Origin: Strigamia acuminata
Taxonomy: Eukaryota; Arthropoda; Chilopoda; Geophilomorpha; Linotaeniidae
DNA length: 64,000 nt
Direction: 5' to 3'
NCBI GenBank assembly: GCA_949358305.1
Contig: OX442317.1
Span: 5,212,186-5,276,185, forward strand
Every line of letters starts with the position of its first letter. Position 1 is the stretch's first letter. Below the pieces are notes generated by a model that had not been told where the DNA came from, made no database searches, and saw nothing but the letters and a program-made list of their open reading frames with translations. This document shows positions 31,728 through 42,925 of the stretch, piece after piece. The position numbers and the translations under genes are program-made.

Positions 31728-31987
31728 TACGAACATCGCTTTTCTTTCCAATTTCTTTTATTTCAACAAATACGGTGTTAACATGATTATTTTGCACTGA
31801 CGAATACTTATATATATATAATATAATATATGGGGGGAAAATTACATAATAAATTGATCTAACTAGTGCTAAATTAATGTCGAGACATCGGAAAAGGCAA
31901 GTTAAAAAAATATAAATAAATTAATAATAAAAAAAAAATTGTGCAGATAAATTTAATTTAAATCGTTGTGTTGTTATTATAGTGTCA

Positions 31988-34900
31988 TTAGTTATTTTGC
32001 TTTTGATTGGGTAGTTTTAAAGGATGCCCGTAATGAGTTATGGGCTTGGTTCCGTCCAATGGGTCTTTGCCTTTTACAGTTTCTTCCGGGTACAGCCTGT
32101 GTTAATAGAAAATGTTAGTGGAGAAACGAAGGAATGTTATTGCTGATTGAATTAGTTTACTGCGTGATTGAATTTGGGACAATTATGGCCACGTCTTGTT
32201 TGCCCGAGTAGGGCAACACGTTGGTTCCGACAAATTGTTTAATGGTAATAGCGGCGAAGAAGAGAGACCAGAGGAAAGATGAAGGCGAAACCGTGTTAAC
32301 GAAACGACGAAAGAAACGCAAGCAGATGCGCAGGTAGCGGCTTCTTATTCTAGGCGCAGATGGTTTTTCCTAGACGAAACGATAATTTGTGGAAAAGAAA
32401 ACACGATGTGACGAGTGAAAAATGAAAATTACCTCCCACAAGTTAACTTTCTTCAAATAATCGATTAGAGTTGTGTTTTTGCGGTCCATGGCTGGGAAAT
32501 ATGGGCCGAGCTTCTTGCGCTTCCACCAGTTGCGAGGATGGTTGCTAGCAAGAACGGTTAAAGTGAGTTTAATTTTCTAAATGCGTTTAGTTTGAATCTT
32601 TTTACCTGTTTTTGCGCTTTTTCAGTTCCCACGCGGTGTAGCGGTACGTGTACATTGTGGCACGCACGTATTTCGGCGGCGTTTTGATGAACGGGTTGTG
32701 AGCGAGCAGGTGAGCCACTAAATGATGTAAAGTTTAAGACAAATATTTTTTTTTTAAGAAAGAAAAACGTTTGGATTGTACCGTCCCGTTGGTTGAAGAG
32801 CAAGCGATACATCATGTTGACGAACCACGGATTGTGGTTGTATTTTCCGAGCGCTGCAAACCACATTTGCCAGTCCAAGCGCGGTTGATGTGGCACTGCG
32901 ACACGTTGTAAATTATTATTATTTTTTTGCTCCATTTATTTATTTATTACCTAAAACTGCAGGTCCCATGTCCACTCTGCCCGGTTTATAATAGAACTCG
33001 AAATCTTGCCAACCACTGTCGATGTGATGACTTCCCTCGATCACAACTTCGGTTCTTCCGTGAATTCCAGTCATTCTAATGTAAATTCATTGAGGGAAAA
33101 ATATACATTTAAACCATTTTTAAATGTGTTTTTTTTTTTGTTAACCTTCGAAATAAGCCGTAGGAATTAACAACGTGCAGTTTATCGGTCGCGTCGTGCC
33201 ATTGGCGCACAACTGGCCATATTTTAGCATGGTTTCCATCGTGCACGACAGTGTGGGGCACCTAAAACAAATACATTACGACGTGGTACGCTCGAAACTG
33301 CAAAAATATCCAATTGTACGCACCAAACTGATTGCGAACATCGCAAATGCGACGCAAGAAAACAAAATGCAATACAACGTTGAGCGAATTTTTGATTTCA
33401 GTCCTCGCTCCATCACGATTGATCTGAAATGTCCAACAGACCGTGGTAATAATAACGGGTTAGAATAAATTGATTTTTTTATTTTTTTTACCTGTAAAGT
33501 GATTGAAAAATAACGCAGGACAATGAGATAATTCCCATCCAAATACTGAGAGTCAACGCTTTGTCCAGATTGCGGGTAAACGTCTGGTACGAAAAAGCTG
33601 CTCAAAAAGACAATCGATCAATTTTGAATTGGTTCAGTTGAGGCTCGTTTTGAATGCGCTACCAATTTTAGATTCCACGATAAAGTTTGGTAATAACTGC
33701 AGACTAAACAGTGCAGTGGTCCAGTAAAGCAGGCCGAAGAATACGACCCACTCGATGATTTTCACCGCCAAATCTACAGTGTATCTTATGAACCAATATT
33801 TGGCCCATTTGGGTGCTGAAAATGAGCGTTATTAATGCGCGTTATTATTACTCGATCTGTTAGTTCAGTACTTTTGAATTGGTATTCATAAAAGACTCCA
33901 AAATAATTGTCATCCAACAATGATAGGCATAAGGTGATTGTTAGAAGGTTGAAAAAGTTGTAGTTTCCAGTGAGGATAATTAGGAATTGAAATATCACCT
34001 AGAAATCGATATAAATTTGGTAATTTAATCATTTAATAATTTATCCATACCTGACACGCGAAGCTGAATAACTGCATGGATTTTAAAGGCGCAAAAAAGA
34101 GAAACGGTATTGGTATTTCGACGAAATATGTTGCAACCACACCGAGTTTGAGCAACCATTTGGGTAAATGGTGCGCAAACCACGCCACTGGGGTTGGGAT
34201 GCACTGACTTTCGAAATGATATTGTAATGCTGCAAATGTAACAAGAAACTTTAATTTTTGTTGTTTTCAAGTTTGTTTATTACGCACCCGTTAAACCCCA
34301 CCAAGTTGGACATTGACTAGTCAGTTTAACAATTCCAGACGAGAACATGAAGCGGAAAAGGAGCCAGCGCACGAGCCAGAACGTGATCACGTCGTGATGC
34401 CGCGGCTGGAGCGTTTCTCTACGGGTTCGCAAGCTCCACGGCGCTACCAAGATGGCGAGAAATCCAGTCTCAATCAAGAGAGTATCCCTAAGGTAAGACC
34501 CAAGTGAAAAATTTAAAAAATCCGCGGTTGGAAAACGTAAAAAAAACTCATTACCATTGAAACCACAGGAATGTCTGTCCGACCTGAACCAAAAAAGATG
34601 TTTTAATTTCACAACACATCGAGTTGTGCGATCGAACTTGTAGAAAACGTGAAAACAATACATTCTCATACGTTTTTTTACAAGTCGGTATCTCGAGATA
34701 CCGGTCGCACACTTAATTTCTACGTGGATCCATTTGTTACCTGGAATATCGAAAAGTAAATTGCCCACATGAAGGCGAAAGTTACGGTGGTTCGCATGCG
34801 GAATGTGATGATGGTACAAAAGGCGATGACGATGCCTATCAAAGCTGTAATTTCCATGAGGCTTTGAGGATTCAGATTGAGCTCCTCCGATGCGCATAGT

Positions 34901-35336
34901 ATTGTACGCCGCTCCGAGAAACATTCTTGAAATGTTCTGTTTCCTAGAGACGAGAATTCGAGCATTTCAGGACCATTTTTGTCGGGTTTTTTTTTTAAAT
35001 TATTTTTATTCGTTGATTTAATTGTGGAAACGAGGGAATAATTACCTTGTCGTAAAATTAAATGGATAGGCAAAATTCCTTTATCTCCGTATAATCCTGC
35101 GGAATAAAAATATAATTTTGAGTTGTTTGCTGTGCACGTATTGATTTGTTTATAATCAATGGAAGAGTAAGAAGCAGCCACGTCAGGCGAGGCTCAAAGT
35201 GCTCGGCTGCCCCCGAATATCGGCTTCGTTTTGGAACTTTACCTGGGATCTGATAGTAAATGGATCCAAATGCAAACAAATAAATTACGGATAAACTCCA
35301 CAGGAAATAGTCACGCGCGATCCGAACTTCACTCAT
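31988..35336 (-). CDS. LMF2: Lipase maturation factor 2, 712 aa, 17 coding exons
   Basis: LMF proteins are multi-pass ER membrane proteins required for folding of secreted lipases. Seventeen exons with short introns join without a break: 35336-35243, 35096-35046, 34943-34741, 34583-34555, 34487-34288, 34229-34051, 33998-33872, 33815-33663, 33597-33492, 33423-33324, 33261-33146, 33075-32951, 32895-32782, 32717-32606, 32544-32433, 32369-32161 and 32096-31988. Family landmarks are [105 protein letters not shown] and [17 protein letters not shown]. These match LMF2 better than LMF1 as I recall them. Length is close to the human 707. Many hydrophobic segments are visible. The gene converges on PPP1R15; the two stop codons are 260 bp apart. 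Confidence 0.95.
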
Positions 35337-35804
35337 TGTTGGTGACTATTTGTCCCCTTCGAGCTTACATGACATTAGGAGACGCGAAAAACGCGAAAAC
35401 GTGACGAGTTTAAATGTGAATGGACGATGGTGGGACAACCTGGTGCCAATTTTGTTAAACGCTAACGAATAAAGGATCGATAGCTTTATTTTTTTGAAAA
35501 CGTGCGATTCATTTCTCTTAAATTTTTCCGGATATTTTGGTTTCCAAATTGGGAACATCCGTTTTTGTTATACGTTCGGTTGTGAAGCACACTTGTGACG
35601 AAAGGGTTACATTTCAAAGTGCGTGGGATTGCCAGGAGATGTCGATGCAACTCTGATTTTAAAAATGTTGCAGGAAGTCTGAATTTTTGTCGCGAGTTTT
35701 CTGAGCTCGTTTCTGGAATTTTCCATCTTGTCATTTGATTGGATATTCTAATCAACATACGTTAGTTTTGCTAATTTGCATACTATCTTTTCTGTTCGTT
35801 TTAG
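35337..35804. other. Upstream flank of LMF2
   Basis: No coding frame is supported. It may hold a shared promoter for LMF2 (minus) and the candidate non-coding transcript (plus). Confidence 0.35.
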
Positions 35805-35929
35805 GGCATTAGTGATCTCACCTCGGCGGCGATAACACGTCGCGAGTTGCGGTAGGTTTTATATATTTTTTTTCCTTCTTATTAGTTTTTTATGTTTTTT
35901 TTTCCTATTTAGCGTTTATTTTATTTAGG

Positions 35930-36130
35930 CTTTCTTGCTTTTATTTAGGCTTTCTTCATTTTATGCTCTCTTCAATTTAGCGCTTGTTTCTTGCTTTTAT
36001 TTAGGCTTTCTTCATTTTCTGCTTTCTTTAATTTAGCGTTTAGTTTCTTGCTTTTATTTAGGCTTTCTTCATTTTATGCTTTCTTCAATTTAGCGTTTGT
36101 TTCTTGCTTTTATTTAGCGTTTATTTATTT
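35930..36130 (+). repeat. T-rich tandem repeat, units of about 55 bp
   Basis: About four diverged units share TTTCTTGCTTTTATTTAGGC and CTTTCTTCAATTTAGCG, inside the putative intron of the non-coding transcript. Confidence 0.7.
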
Positions 36131-36389
36131 CTTTTATTCAGCGTTTATTATATATTAAGGCATTTCTTTTATTCAGACATCTTTTATTTAAACATTACTT
36201 CTGTTTAGGCTATCTTTTATTTAGTTTTTATTTTATTTAGCGTTTATTCTAGTTTTATTTTATTTAGTTTAGCATTTATTTTATCTCTGCTTCTCTTATT
36301 TACATTACTTCAGCCTGACATTTTACTAATTTTATTTTTGCTTTTGTTTTAGGTTTACGTGACGTCGGACCAGGACCAGGACTATTTAA

Positions 36390-36502
36390 TCCACGAGTGG
36401 GTACAACTGAGGGTAACACTTCGAACTTAATCTTTACTGCATCTCTAGGTGCAGTAAAGATTAAGTTCGAAGTGTTGCTTTTCAGTTGTATCCGCTCGTG
36501 GA
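36390..36502 (+). ncRNA. 113-nt near-perfect hairpin (miRNA-precursor-like or young foldback)
   Basis: The inner arms AACACTTCGAACTTAATCTT (continuing to TACTGCA) and their exact complement pair over 27 bp around an 8-nt loop (TCTCTAGG, 36442-36449). The pairing then continues outward, with only a small internal mismatch, through about 13 more pairs including G:U and a final TCCACGAG/CTCGTGGA stem. The whole hairpin spans about 50 bp of stem. G:U pairs confined to the outer stem would fit an RNA-level structure; a short inverted-repeat insertion is the alternative. Confidence 0.45.
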
Positions 36503-36620
36503 TTTTTATATAAAACCCGCCCGCCGGATTTCGCCCTATCTTCTTTTTGCTATGCAAATTACGCCTCCCTTCTATTTATTATTATGTATATAAGAAAGAA
36601 TAAAGATGTTTGAAATGAAT

Positions 36621-36905
36621 TGAGATTTTTTTATTAAAAGACTTATAAAAATACAAAAAAAAAAGACTTAGGAAATATTTTTAAAAATATAAAAAAGACT
36701 TAAAAAATATTTTAAAAAAGACTTAAAAAATATTTTAAAAAATTTAAAAAATACAAAAAAGACTTAGGAAATATTTTAAAAAATCCAAAAAAGACTTAGG
36801 AAATATTTTAAAAAATACAAAAAGACTTAGGAAATATTATAAAAAAGACTTAGAAAATAAAACTCAAAATATAAAATCTTTTAAAATATAAAAAAAAAGA
36901 AAATA
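36621..36905 (+). repeat. A-rich tandem repeat (AAAAGACTTAGGAAATATTTT units)
   Basis: Seven or more irregular units share AAAAAGACTTAGGAAATATT. The rest of the stretch to 37240 is AT-rich with no gene that I recognise. Confidence 0.75.
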
Positions 36906-37494
36906 TTTTTTATAAATAATATAAAATAATCCGAAAGAACCCTCGAGTTGGTCGTGGTGGAAATGTCAGTCGTGGAAATGTCGTTCGTTCGTCCGTCCGT
37001 CCGTCAGAAATATTCTGAAATAAAGAAAAATAAAGAAAAACAATTAGTTTAAAAAATAAAACCATTTAAATACTTATATTACCTAGCTATGGGGACCGAT
37101 GAAATCCGATTTAATCTATAATAAAATAAAACATAAAATTATTAATACGAAATAAAATGAAAAAAGAATTTTTAAAATAAAACCTAAGTGGTAAATTAAA
37201 ATACTCACCTGAAAAAAAAAGAGATGTTTTCGCCCCGAAGGCGAAACCTGGAATGGTAAAATTTTAGTGAATGCGCTAACACGCAAACTCGTAACGTCAT
37301 GTATGCAAATTATCGTAATGTCCAATCAAACGCGGCCACGGCAATGTAACGTGACCGACGCGATTGAAGCGACGTTGGCGGACTTACCTGGTAAAAATTA
37401 TGACGTGATGACGCTTTATTTATTAGCACACGATGGCTGTGATTGGCTCAGATTAAGACATCAATGGAGGAACGAATTTCGAAAATTTTTCAAA
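36906..37494. other. Intergenic stretch with an unassigned 82-codon frame
   Basis: A frame at 37267-37515 (NVTDAIEATLADLPGKNYDV) has no recognised relative and runs into the following repeat; it is probably not a gene. GTCCGTCCGTCC at about 36990 is a short tandem repeat. Confidence 0.3.
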
Positions 37495-38523
37495 GTCTAC
37501 GCTCATGCGCAATAGCGGCTCGTGTTTTCCGATCATATTTTTTCTCAGAAAACTCGGTTTTTCGGCCGTATCTCCGCAACCGTGCCAGATACGCATACTC
37601 ATGCGATAATTAAACGATTTTTTACGTCATTTCACGTCGATTTGGCCTATTTCCGGCAATTTTTCAATTTTGGCCAATTTTGACAAAAAAGCAAAGGCTA
37701 ACCTATGGAGAAATGGCCAAAATCGGCCAAAAATTGGGAAATGCCAATAACTAGCGGAATCGACGTGAAATGACGTGAAAAACCGTTTAAATATCGCATG
37801 AGTATGCCTATCTGGCTCCGTTGTGGAGCTACGGCCGACAAACCAGAGAAAAAGTCTTTGGAAAAGTCTGTTTTCGGCCGATAACTCGGCAACGGAGCGA
37901 AATGGACCTATAAATGTGATAATTAATCGATTTTTTAGCTCATTTCCGATCGATTGGGCTCGTTTCCGGCACTTTTTCAATTTTGGCCAATTTTGACAAA
38001 AAAGCAAAGGCTAACCTATGGAGAAATGGCCAAAATCGGCCAAAAATTGGGAAATGCCAATAACTAGCGGAATCGACGTGAAATGACGTGAAAAACCGTT
38101 TAAATATCGCATGAGTATGCCTATCTGGCTCCGTTGTGGAGCTACGGCCGACAAACCAGAGAAAAAGTCTTTGGAAAAGTCTGTTTTCGGCCGATAACTC
38201 GGCAACGGAGCGAAATGGACCTATAAATGTGATAATTAATCGATTTTTTAGCTCATTTCCGATCGATTGGGCTCGTTTCCGGCACTTTTTCAATTTTGGC
38301 CAATTTTGACAAAAAATAACCTATGGAGAAATGGCCAAAATCGGCCAAAAATTGGAAAGTGTCAAAAACTAGCGGAAACGACGTGAAATGACGTGAAAAA
38401 TCGTTTAATTATCGCATGAGTATGCGTATCTGGCACGGTTGTGGAGATACGGCCGAAAAACCGAGTTTTTTGAGAAAAAAAATGATCGGAAAACACGAGC
38501 CGCTATTGCGCATGAGCGTAGAC
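37495..38523. repeat. 1.03-kb palindromic element with a 313-bp internal tandem duplication
   Basis: The ends are inverted repeats of about 150 bp (GTCTACGCTCATGCGCAATA at the left, its complement at the right, continuing with GGCCGTATCTCC). The interior repeats with a 313-bp period (about 37685-37997 and 37998-38310) and starts a third, diverged copy. Each unit is itself partly palindromic around GGCCAAAATCGGCCAAAAATT. No protein is encoded. It may be a non-autonomous element or a satellite-like array. Confidence 0.85.
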
Positions 38524-38828
38524 TCACGAACTAAAAATAACGCCATCTGGTGGTGAAAACACGAACTAAACTAACGCCACCAGATGGCGCAACAAAATAT
38601 CATTAGATTCATTCACTCTTTGTAATCTCCGGCTAAACAGGAGATGGCGCTACTAGTCGGGTTACGTCACTTCCGGTTCTACTAACGGGTTGCGCGGTCA
38701 GGTTCGAATTGCTCTACAAGAAAAATTTGTTTTATTATCGTTTTTTCCCCTTTTTAATTAAAGGATCTCATTATTTCGAACCACCTTTTCTAATAATTGT
38801 TTCTTTATTAGTTTTATTACTTTCTAAC

Positions 38829-41800
38829 ATGAATTCCCAAGTAATGATTACCGATTCTGGATTCCCTACTTTAAACGACCACGTGGTCCAAAATCTTCAA
38901 AATGAAGAAGTCCAGATCGAACCTAACCACGAAGAAGAAGTCGTAGAAGACCCACCTTCGCCGAGAAGGATGCACGATAGGATCGAATGTCTGGCCGACA
39001 CTGTGTACGAGCTAAAAGACATAATGCAAAATTTGCTAACTGCGAAAACGGTCGTCGTTTCGCCGCAGAACACCGCGACGGCTGGGCCAGGTGCTGTACC
39101 TACCCCAAAAGCCACTGACGGGACAACTCCGTTGTTGAACCCCGCAATCGCAGTTCCCCTTGTCGTCACAAGCGGGACCAAGCCAGTTGACGGTTCAACG
39201 GCTCCGACTTCGACAACCAAAGTTGGTTTTTCGGATGTTTCGAAACTTTTGGGCGCCGAGACCAAGTTTGGCGACGCCTGGCCCGCCGAATTAGAGGCTT
39301 TGGTAAGCAAATCGCTTTTTGAGACCTCGACGGAATTTAGGGACCAATTAGTTGATAAACTGATAATCCCTGAAAACGCAAAATACTTGGACCCGCCTAA
39401 AGTGGACGGCACTATGTTTGGAGATGTGCAGCCTTGGATAAGGTCGAGAGACACGACGTCTTTAAAACATCAGAAACTCGTTCTGAAAACTTACATTCCG
39501 CTTGCTTCGGCAATGAAGGATGTAGTGGCGGGAAATTTGGACCCCAATTCACTGGTCACCCACCTGGCCGAGGCCATGACACTGCTGGGCGCAATGAATA
39601 CGGCGCTAACGTTGCGCCGACGTTTGGACTTCGCGGACTCGCTCGCACCTAGGTACAAGCCGTTTGCGAAAGGGAAGGTTATTTTCCCATCCGACCTGTT
39701 TGGCCCGGATTTGCCCAAGCAGATCAAGGAATTCGATGAATTAAAAAAGGTCACTTCCAAGGCCACTTTTGATAAAGCCGAAAACCGCAAGTCCGACAGG
39801 GACAAGAATTACCGCCGCTACCACCCGTACAATAGGTACGATAATAAATACGATAACAAGCGCTCAGACAACTCAAGAAGTTTCGATTTTAAGCGCCAGA
39901 ATAGTATGAACATTGTTTGTTCTAATCCCGTGACCGTGTGTACTAATTCCGATTCTCTTTGCAGATCGGGGGAAGAGCCAGCGCGGAAAACCCTACAAGA
40001 AGTAGCGGCAGAATCACCTGTAATTGAATCTGAAAATGTAAGAAATAAAGAGTTATTCTTCAATTCACACATATCGCATCTATCCTTTAAGCCAGGAAAT
40101 TTACAATACTACTTGCCTGTTTGGCGTAAAATCACATCCAATCCGTTTGTATTATCTGCCCTGTCGGGCATAAAATTCGATCTAAATTTCGACAAGCTCG
40201 TTCACGTTAAAAGAACGGAATATAGAATGAATTTGAGCGAAACTTTTGCAATTTCCCAAGCTGTGGACAAGCTTTGCCAGCAAGGCATAATTAAACAGGT
40301 CGCCCACGTTGAAGGCGAATACTTAAGTCCAATTTTCGCCGTCCCCAAGCCGGACGGATCCGTACGGATTATTTTAAATCTAAAAAAGTTCAACGAGAGC
40401 TTAGATTATCTCCATTTTAAAATGGCCTCGCTTAAAGATGCGATAAACCTTATGAAAAAGGGTCAATTTATGTTTAAAATCGACCTCACTAACGCCTTTT
40501 ACTTGTTACCAATTAAAAACGAATTCAAAAAATATGTACGATTTTTGTGGCAAGGCCAATTATACGAGTATCAGGTAATGCCAATGGGCTTGGCTAGTGC
40601 CCCACGGACCTTTACTAAGGTTATGTGCCCTGTTTTTTCCGAGTTGAGGACTTGGGGGATTTGCGGAATCCCGTATTTGGACGACGGAATTTTTCTGTGT
40701 GATTCTTTTTGCGAGGCTAAAAACGCCTGTAACGACGTAATAAACTTTTTTCAAAAATTAGGCCTCTGCATTAACTGGGAAAAATCCGAATTTATTCCCA
40801 AAACTAGAATAGAATTTTTAGGATTAACACTAGACTCTAGAAAAATGGAAGTGTCACTTCCAGAAAGGAAAATCACAAAAATAATTAAGCTAGCTTCGCG
40901 CCTTCTCCAATTGGAGAATTTCTCCATTCAGGATTTGGCCATTTTTATTGGCAATTTAGTTTCCGCCGAGCCAGCGCTTTCTGACGGTTTTTGGAACATA
41001 AAGCCCTTGGAATCTTTCAAAACAGGACAGTTGTTCCTTCATAACCACAACTATAATACTTTAGTTAAAAATTACCCCGACATCAAAGTCGAATTATCTA
41101 GATGGACCAAATTAGAGAATTTCTCCCCCAAAAATCTAACCCGTCACGATGTGGATACGGAGGTTTTCACCGATGCCTCCAATTTGGGTTGGGGAGCCAG
41201 TTGGAACTCCCGCTCTGCTAATGGCCAGTGGACAGCTGAGGAAAATGTTTTTCACATTAATGTCAAGGAACTTTTGGCCCTCTGGTTCGCCTGGAAGGTT
41301 TTTGCCCCCTTTGACGGCAAAAAACACGTTTTGTTTCATTCCGACAGCTCCACAGTAGTGAGCGTGTTCCGGAACCAGGGCAGCAAGGTCCAGCAACTCC
41401 ACCATTTTGGGAGACTAGTGTGGGAAGATTCCCAAAGATTAAAAATCGACTTTTCAGTAATTCATATCCCCGGTAAGGAAAACGTTATGGCCGACTATTT
41501 GTCGCGTAATTTTTTAACTACGGATGGGGAATGGAGTTTATCTCCAAAAATTTTTAATAAATTAAAATCCCTATTCGGACTACCTGAGATTGATCTGTTT
41601 GCGACAAGACTAAATCATAAATTACCAAAGTATTTTTCTTGGGGCCCTGACCCCTTCGCTTACAGGATAGATGCGTTCTCCCATTCTTGGAAAGAAACTT
41701 TTGCTTACGCCTTTCCTCCTTTTTGTTTAATTTCTAGGATTTTACAAAAAATCCGCCAGGATCAAGCCACGGTACTTCTAGTAGTACCAAAATGGACCTC

Positions 41801-42122
41801 ACAAGCGTGGTTTGTACCACTGTTGGACTGCCTGGTCGCAGTACCAGTGTCCTTTCCGGCCCCAGAACATCTGATGTTGGTTCATCAACCAGAGGCCCAG
41901 TTTCCTCTCCAGGCCCTGCAGCTCCTTGGCTGCAAAGTCAGTGGAGTGACCTCATCGCAGGAGGCTTTTCGCCGGACGCTGCCAACTTGTACTCGGCCGG
42001 GTGGAGATCGACAACTGTCAGAACGTACACGGCGGGAATTAAGAGGTGGACGGAATTTTCTGGTGAAGGGTCACCTTATTCCAATCCACTCCCTCCCAGT
42101 CTTGACCCAAACTATCGTTTAA
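38829..42122 (+). CDS. DIRS Gag-RT-RNase H polyprotein, about 1097 aa
   Basis: I start at the ATG at 38829 (MNSQVMITDSGFPTL); the upstream in-frame extension has no ATG. Residues 1-330 are Gag-like, rich in acidic, Pro and Thr residues, and end in a basic Tyr/Arg/Asn tract; no zinc knuckle is seen. The reverse transcriptase has FAVPKPDGSVRIILNLKK, FKIDLTNAFYLLPI, MPMGLASAPRTFTKVM and the catalytic YLDDGIFL. RNase H has VFTDASNLGWGASW, VKELLALWFAW, HSDSSTVVSVF and MADYLSRNF. After it comes the domain conserved in DIRS elements at the methyltransferase-like position (LPEIDLFATRLNHKLPKYFS, AFPPFCLISRILQKI, VVPKWTSQAWF). The frame overlaps the recombinase frame by 331 bases in another phase. Confidence 0.9.
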   Translation: MNSQVMITDSGFPTLNDHVVQNLQNEEVQIEPNHEEEVVEDPPSPRRMHDRIECLADTVYELKDIMQNLLTAKTVVVSPQNTATAGPGAVPTPKATDGTTPLLNPAIAVPLVVTSGTKPVDGSTAPTSTTKVGFSDVSKLLGAETKFGDAWPAELEALVSKSLFETSTEFRDQLVDKLIIPENAKYLDPPKVDGTMFGDVQPWIRSRDTTSLKHQKLVLKTYIPLASAMKDVVAGNLDPNSLVTHLAEAMTLLGAMNTALTLRRRLDFADSLAPRYKPFAKGKVIFPSDLFGPDLPKQIKEFDELKKVTSKATFDKAENRKSDRDKNYRRYHPYNRYDNKYDNKRSDNSRSFDFKRQNSMNIVCSNPVTVCTNSDSLCRSGEEPARKTLQEVAAESPVIESENVRNKELFFNSHISHLSFKPGNLQYYLPVWRKITSNPFVLSALSGIKFDLNFDKLVHVKRTEYRMNLSETFAISQAVDKLCQQGIIKQVAHVEGEYLSPIFAVPKPDGSVRIILNLKKFNESLDYLHFKMASLKDAINLMKKGQFMFKIDLTNAFYLLPIKNEFKKYVRFLWQGQLYEYQVMPMGLASAPRTFTKVMCPVFSELRTWGICGIPYLDDGIFLCDSFCEAKNACNDVINFFQKLGLCINWEKSEFIPKTRIEFLGLTLDSRKMEVSLPERKITKIIKLASRLLQLENFSIQDLAIFIGNLVSAEPALSDGFWNIKPLESFKTGQLFLHNHNYNTLVKNYPDIKVELSRWTKLENFSPKNLTRHDVDTEVFTDASNLGWGASWNSRSANGQWTAEENVFHINVKELLALWFAWKVFAPFDGKKHVLFHSDSSTVVSVFRNQGSKVQQLHHFGRLVWEDSQRLKIDFSVIHIPGKENVMADYLSRNFLTTDGEWSLSPKIFNKLKSLFGLPEIDLFATRLNHKLPKYFSWGPDPFAYRIDAFSHSWKETFAYAFPPFCLISRILQKIRQDQATVLLVVPKWTSQAWFVPLLDCLVAVPVSFPAPEHLMLVHQPEAQFPLQALQLLGCKVSGVTSSQEAFRRTLPTCTRPGGDRQLSERTRRELRGGRNFLVKGHLIPIHSLPVLTQTIV

Positions 42123-42925
42123 CGCTCGTCAATACCGCAAATTTCATCGCCTCAAGATTCAATGAAGGCTTGTCACACTCCTCCATTTCGGGAAGTTTAG
42201 CGGCCATCACCGCCGCAGGCTTCATTGACCCGTCAATTAGAGCTGATGATCGTATCGCCCGAATTCTAAAAGGAGTTAATAATTTAAGGCCGAACTTACC
42301 ACGTTATGTGGCCACTTGGGACGTGGGCCTAGCTCTGAACGCCCTGCGAAAACTCTGGCCGCATGATGATCTCGATTGGAGACAACTCCAAGAAAAGCTG
42401 CTCATGCTGCTGGCTTTAACAACTGCTGCCAGGGTCAGCTCACTGCAAAGTTTTAAAATTTCGGAGATGACAGTCTCAACTGACGCGGTCATTTTCAACC
42501 CGAAAACTTTACACAAGCATTCTCGTGTTGGACACCATACTGTATTTCGAGTGGCCCCTTATTTGCAAGAACGGGCCATCTGCCCTTTCAAGGCCCTGAT
42601 GGATTTTTTGGCCAAAACAAATCCGTTACGCAAGGACGATGGTTTGTTCTTAAAATTACAACCACCCCATGCCGCACCTACCAAAGATACTGTGCGACGA
42701 TGGATTAAGGATTTTTTAAAAAAGATCGGCGTCGGTCAAGAGTTTGGTGCTCATTCGACGCGAGCTGCGGCCACCAGCGCAGCCGCCAGTGTTATTCCGG
42801 TACAACAAATATTAGGTGTTGCCGGTTGGACCTCCGAACAAACATTCGCGAGGTTCTACAACAAAACAATTGTCAACCACAATGCTTTTCAGGAATCAGT
42901 CCTAAACAGACCAATTCCAAAATAA
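41792..42925 (+). CDS. DIRS tyrosine recombinase, up to 377 aa
   Basis: This tyrosine recombinase (phage-integrase fold) would insert circular DNA copies without target duplication. It has a SAM-like N-terminal domain (TVRTYTAGIKRWTEF, LSHSSISGSLAAITAAGF) and a catalytic domain. Catalytic residues visible are the first Arg in TTAARVSSLQS, the His-x2-Arg pair in GAHSTRAAATSAA, the Trp in VAGWTSEQTF and the nucleophilic Tyr in ARFYNKTI. The frame overlaps the polyprotein frame by about 330 bases, so the true start may be later (for example near SQWSDLIAGGFSPDAANLYS) or reached by an unusual translation route. Confidence 0.9.
   Translation: MDLTSVVCTTVGLPGRSTSVLSGPRTSDVGSSTRGPVSSPGPAAPWLQSQWSDLIAGGFSPDAANLYSAGWRSTTVRTYTAGIKRWTEFSGEGSPYSNPLPPSLDPNYRLTLVNTANFIASRFNEGLSHSSISGSLAAITAAGFIDPSIRADDRIARILKGVNNLRPNLPRYVATWDVGLALNALRKLWPHDDLDWRQLQEKLLMLLALTTAARVSSLQSFKISEMTVSTDAVIFNPKTLHKHSRVGHHTVFRVAPYLQERAICPFKALMDFLAKTNPLRKDDGLFLKLQPPHAAPTKDTVRRWIKDFLKKIGVGQEFGAHSTRAAATSAAASVIPVQQILGVAGWTSEQTFARFYNKTIVNHNAFQESVLNRPIPK

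Larger units (their letters stand above)
35805..36620 (+). ncRNA. Candidate spliced non-coding RNA with a terminal hairpin
   Basis: A 47-nt exon-like block (35805-35851) lies between a TTTTAG acceptor and a GTAGGT donor. A second acceptor (TTTTGTTTTAG, ending 36352) begins an exon-like block that contains the 113-nt hairpin and ends near an AATAAA signal (36599-36604). No long reading frame runs through. The first exon is not identified. Transcription is inferred from splice and poly(A) signals only. Confidence 0.35.

Noticed and set aside
33175-33468. 97-codon plus-strand frame
   Set aside because: Antisense shadow of LMF2 exons 10 and 11.
37627-38293. Pair of repeated minus-strand frames of 126 and 117 codons
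   Set aside because: They arise because the 313-bp unit is duplicated; no family match and the frame runs through palindromic DNA.
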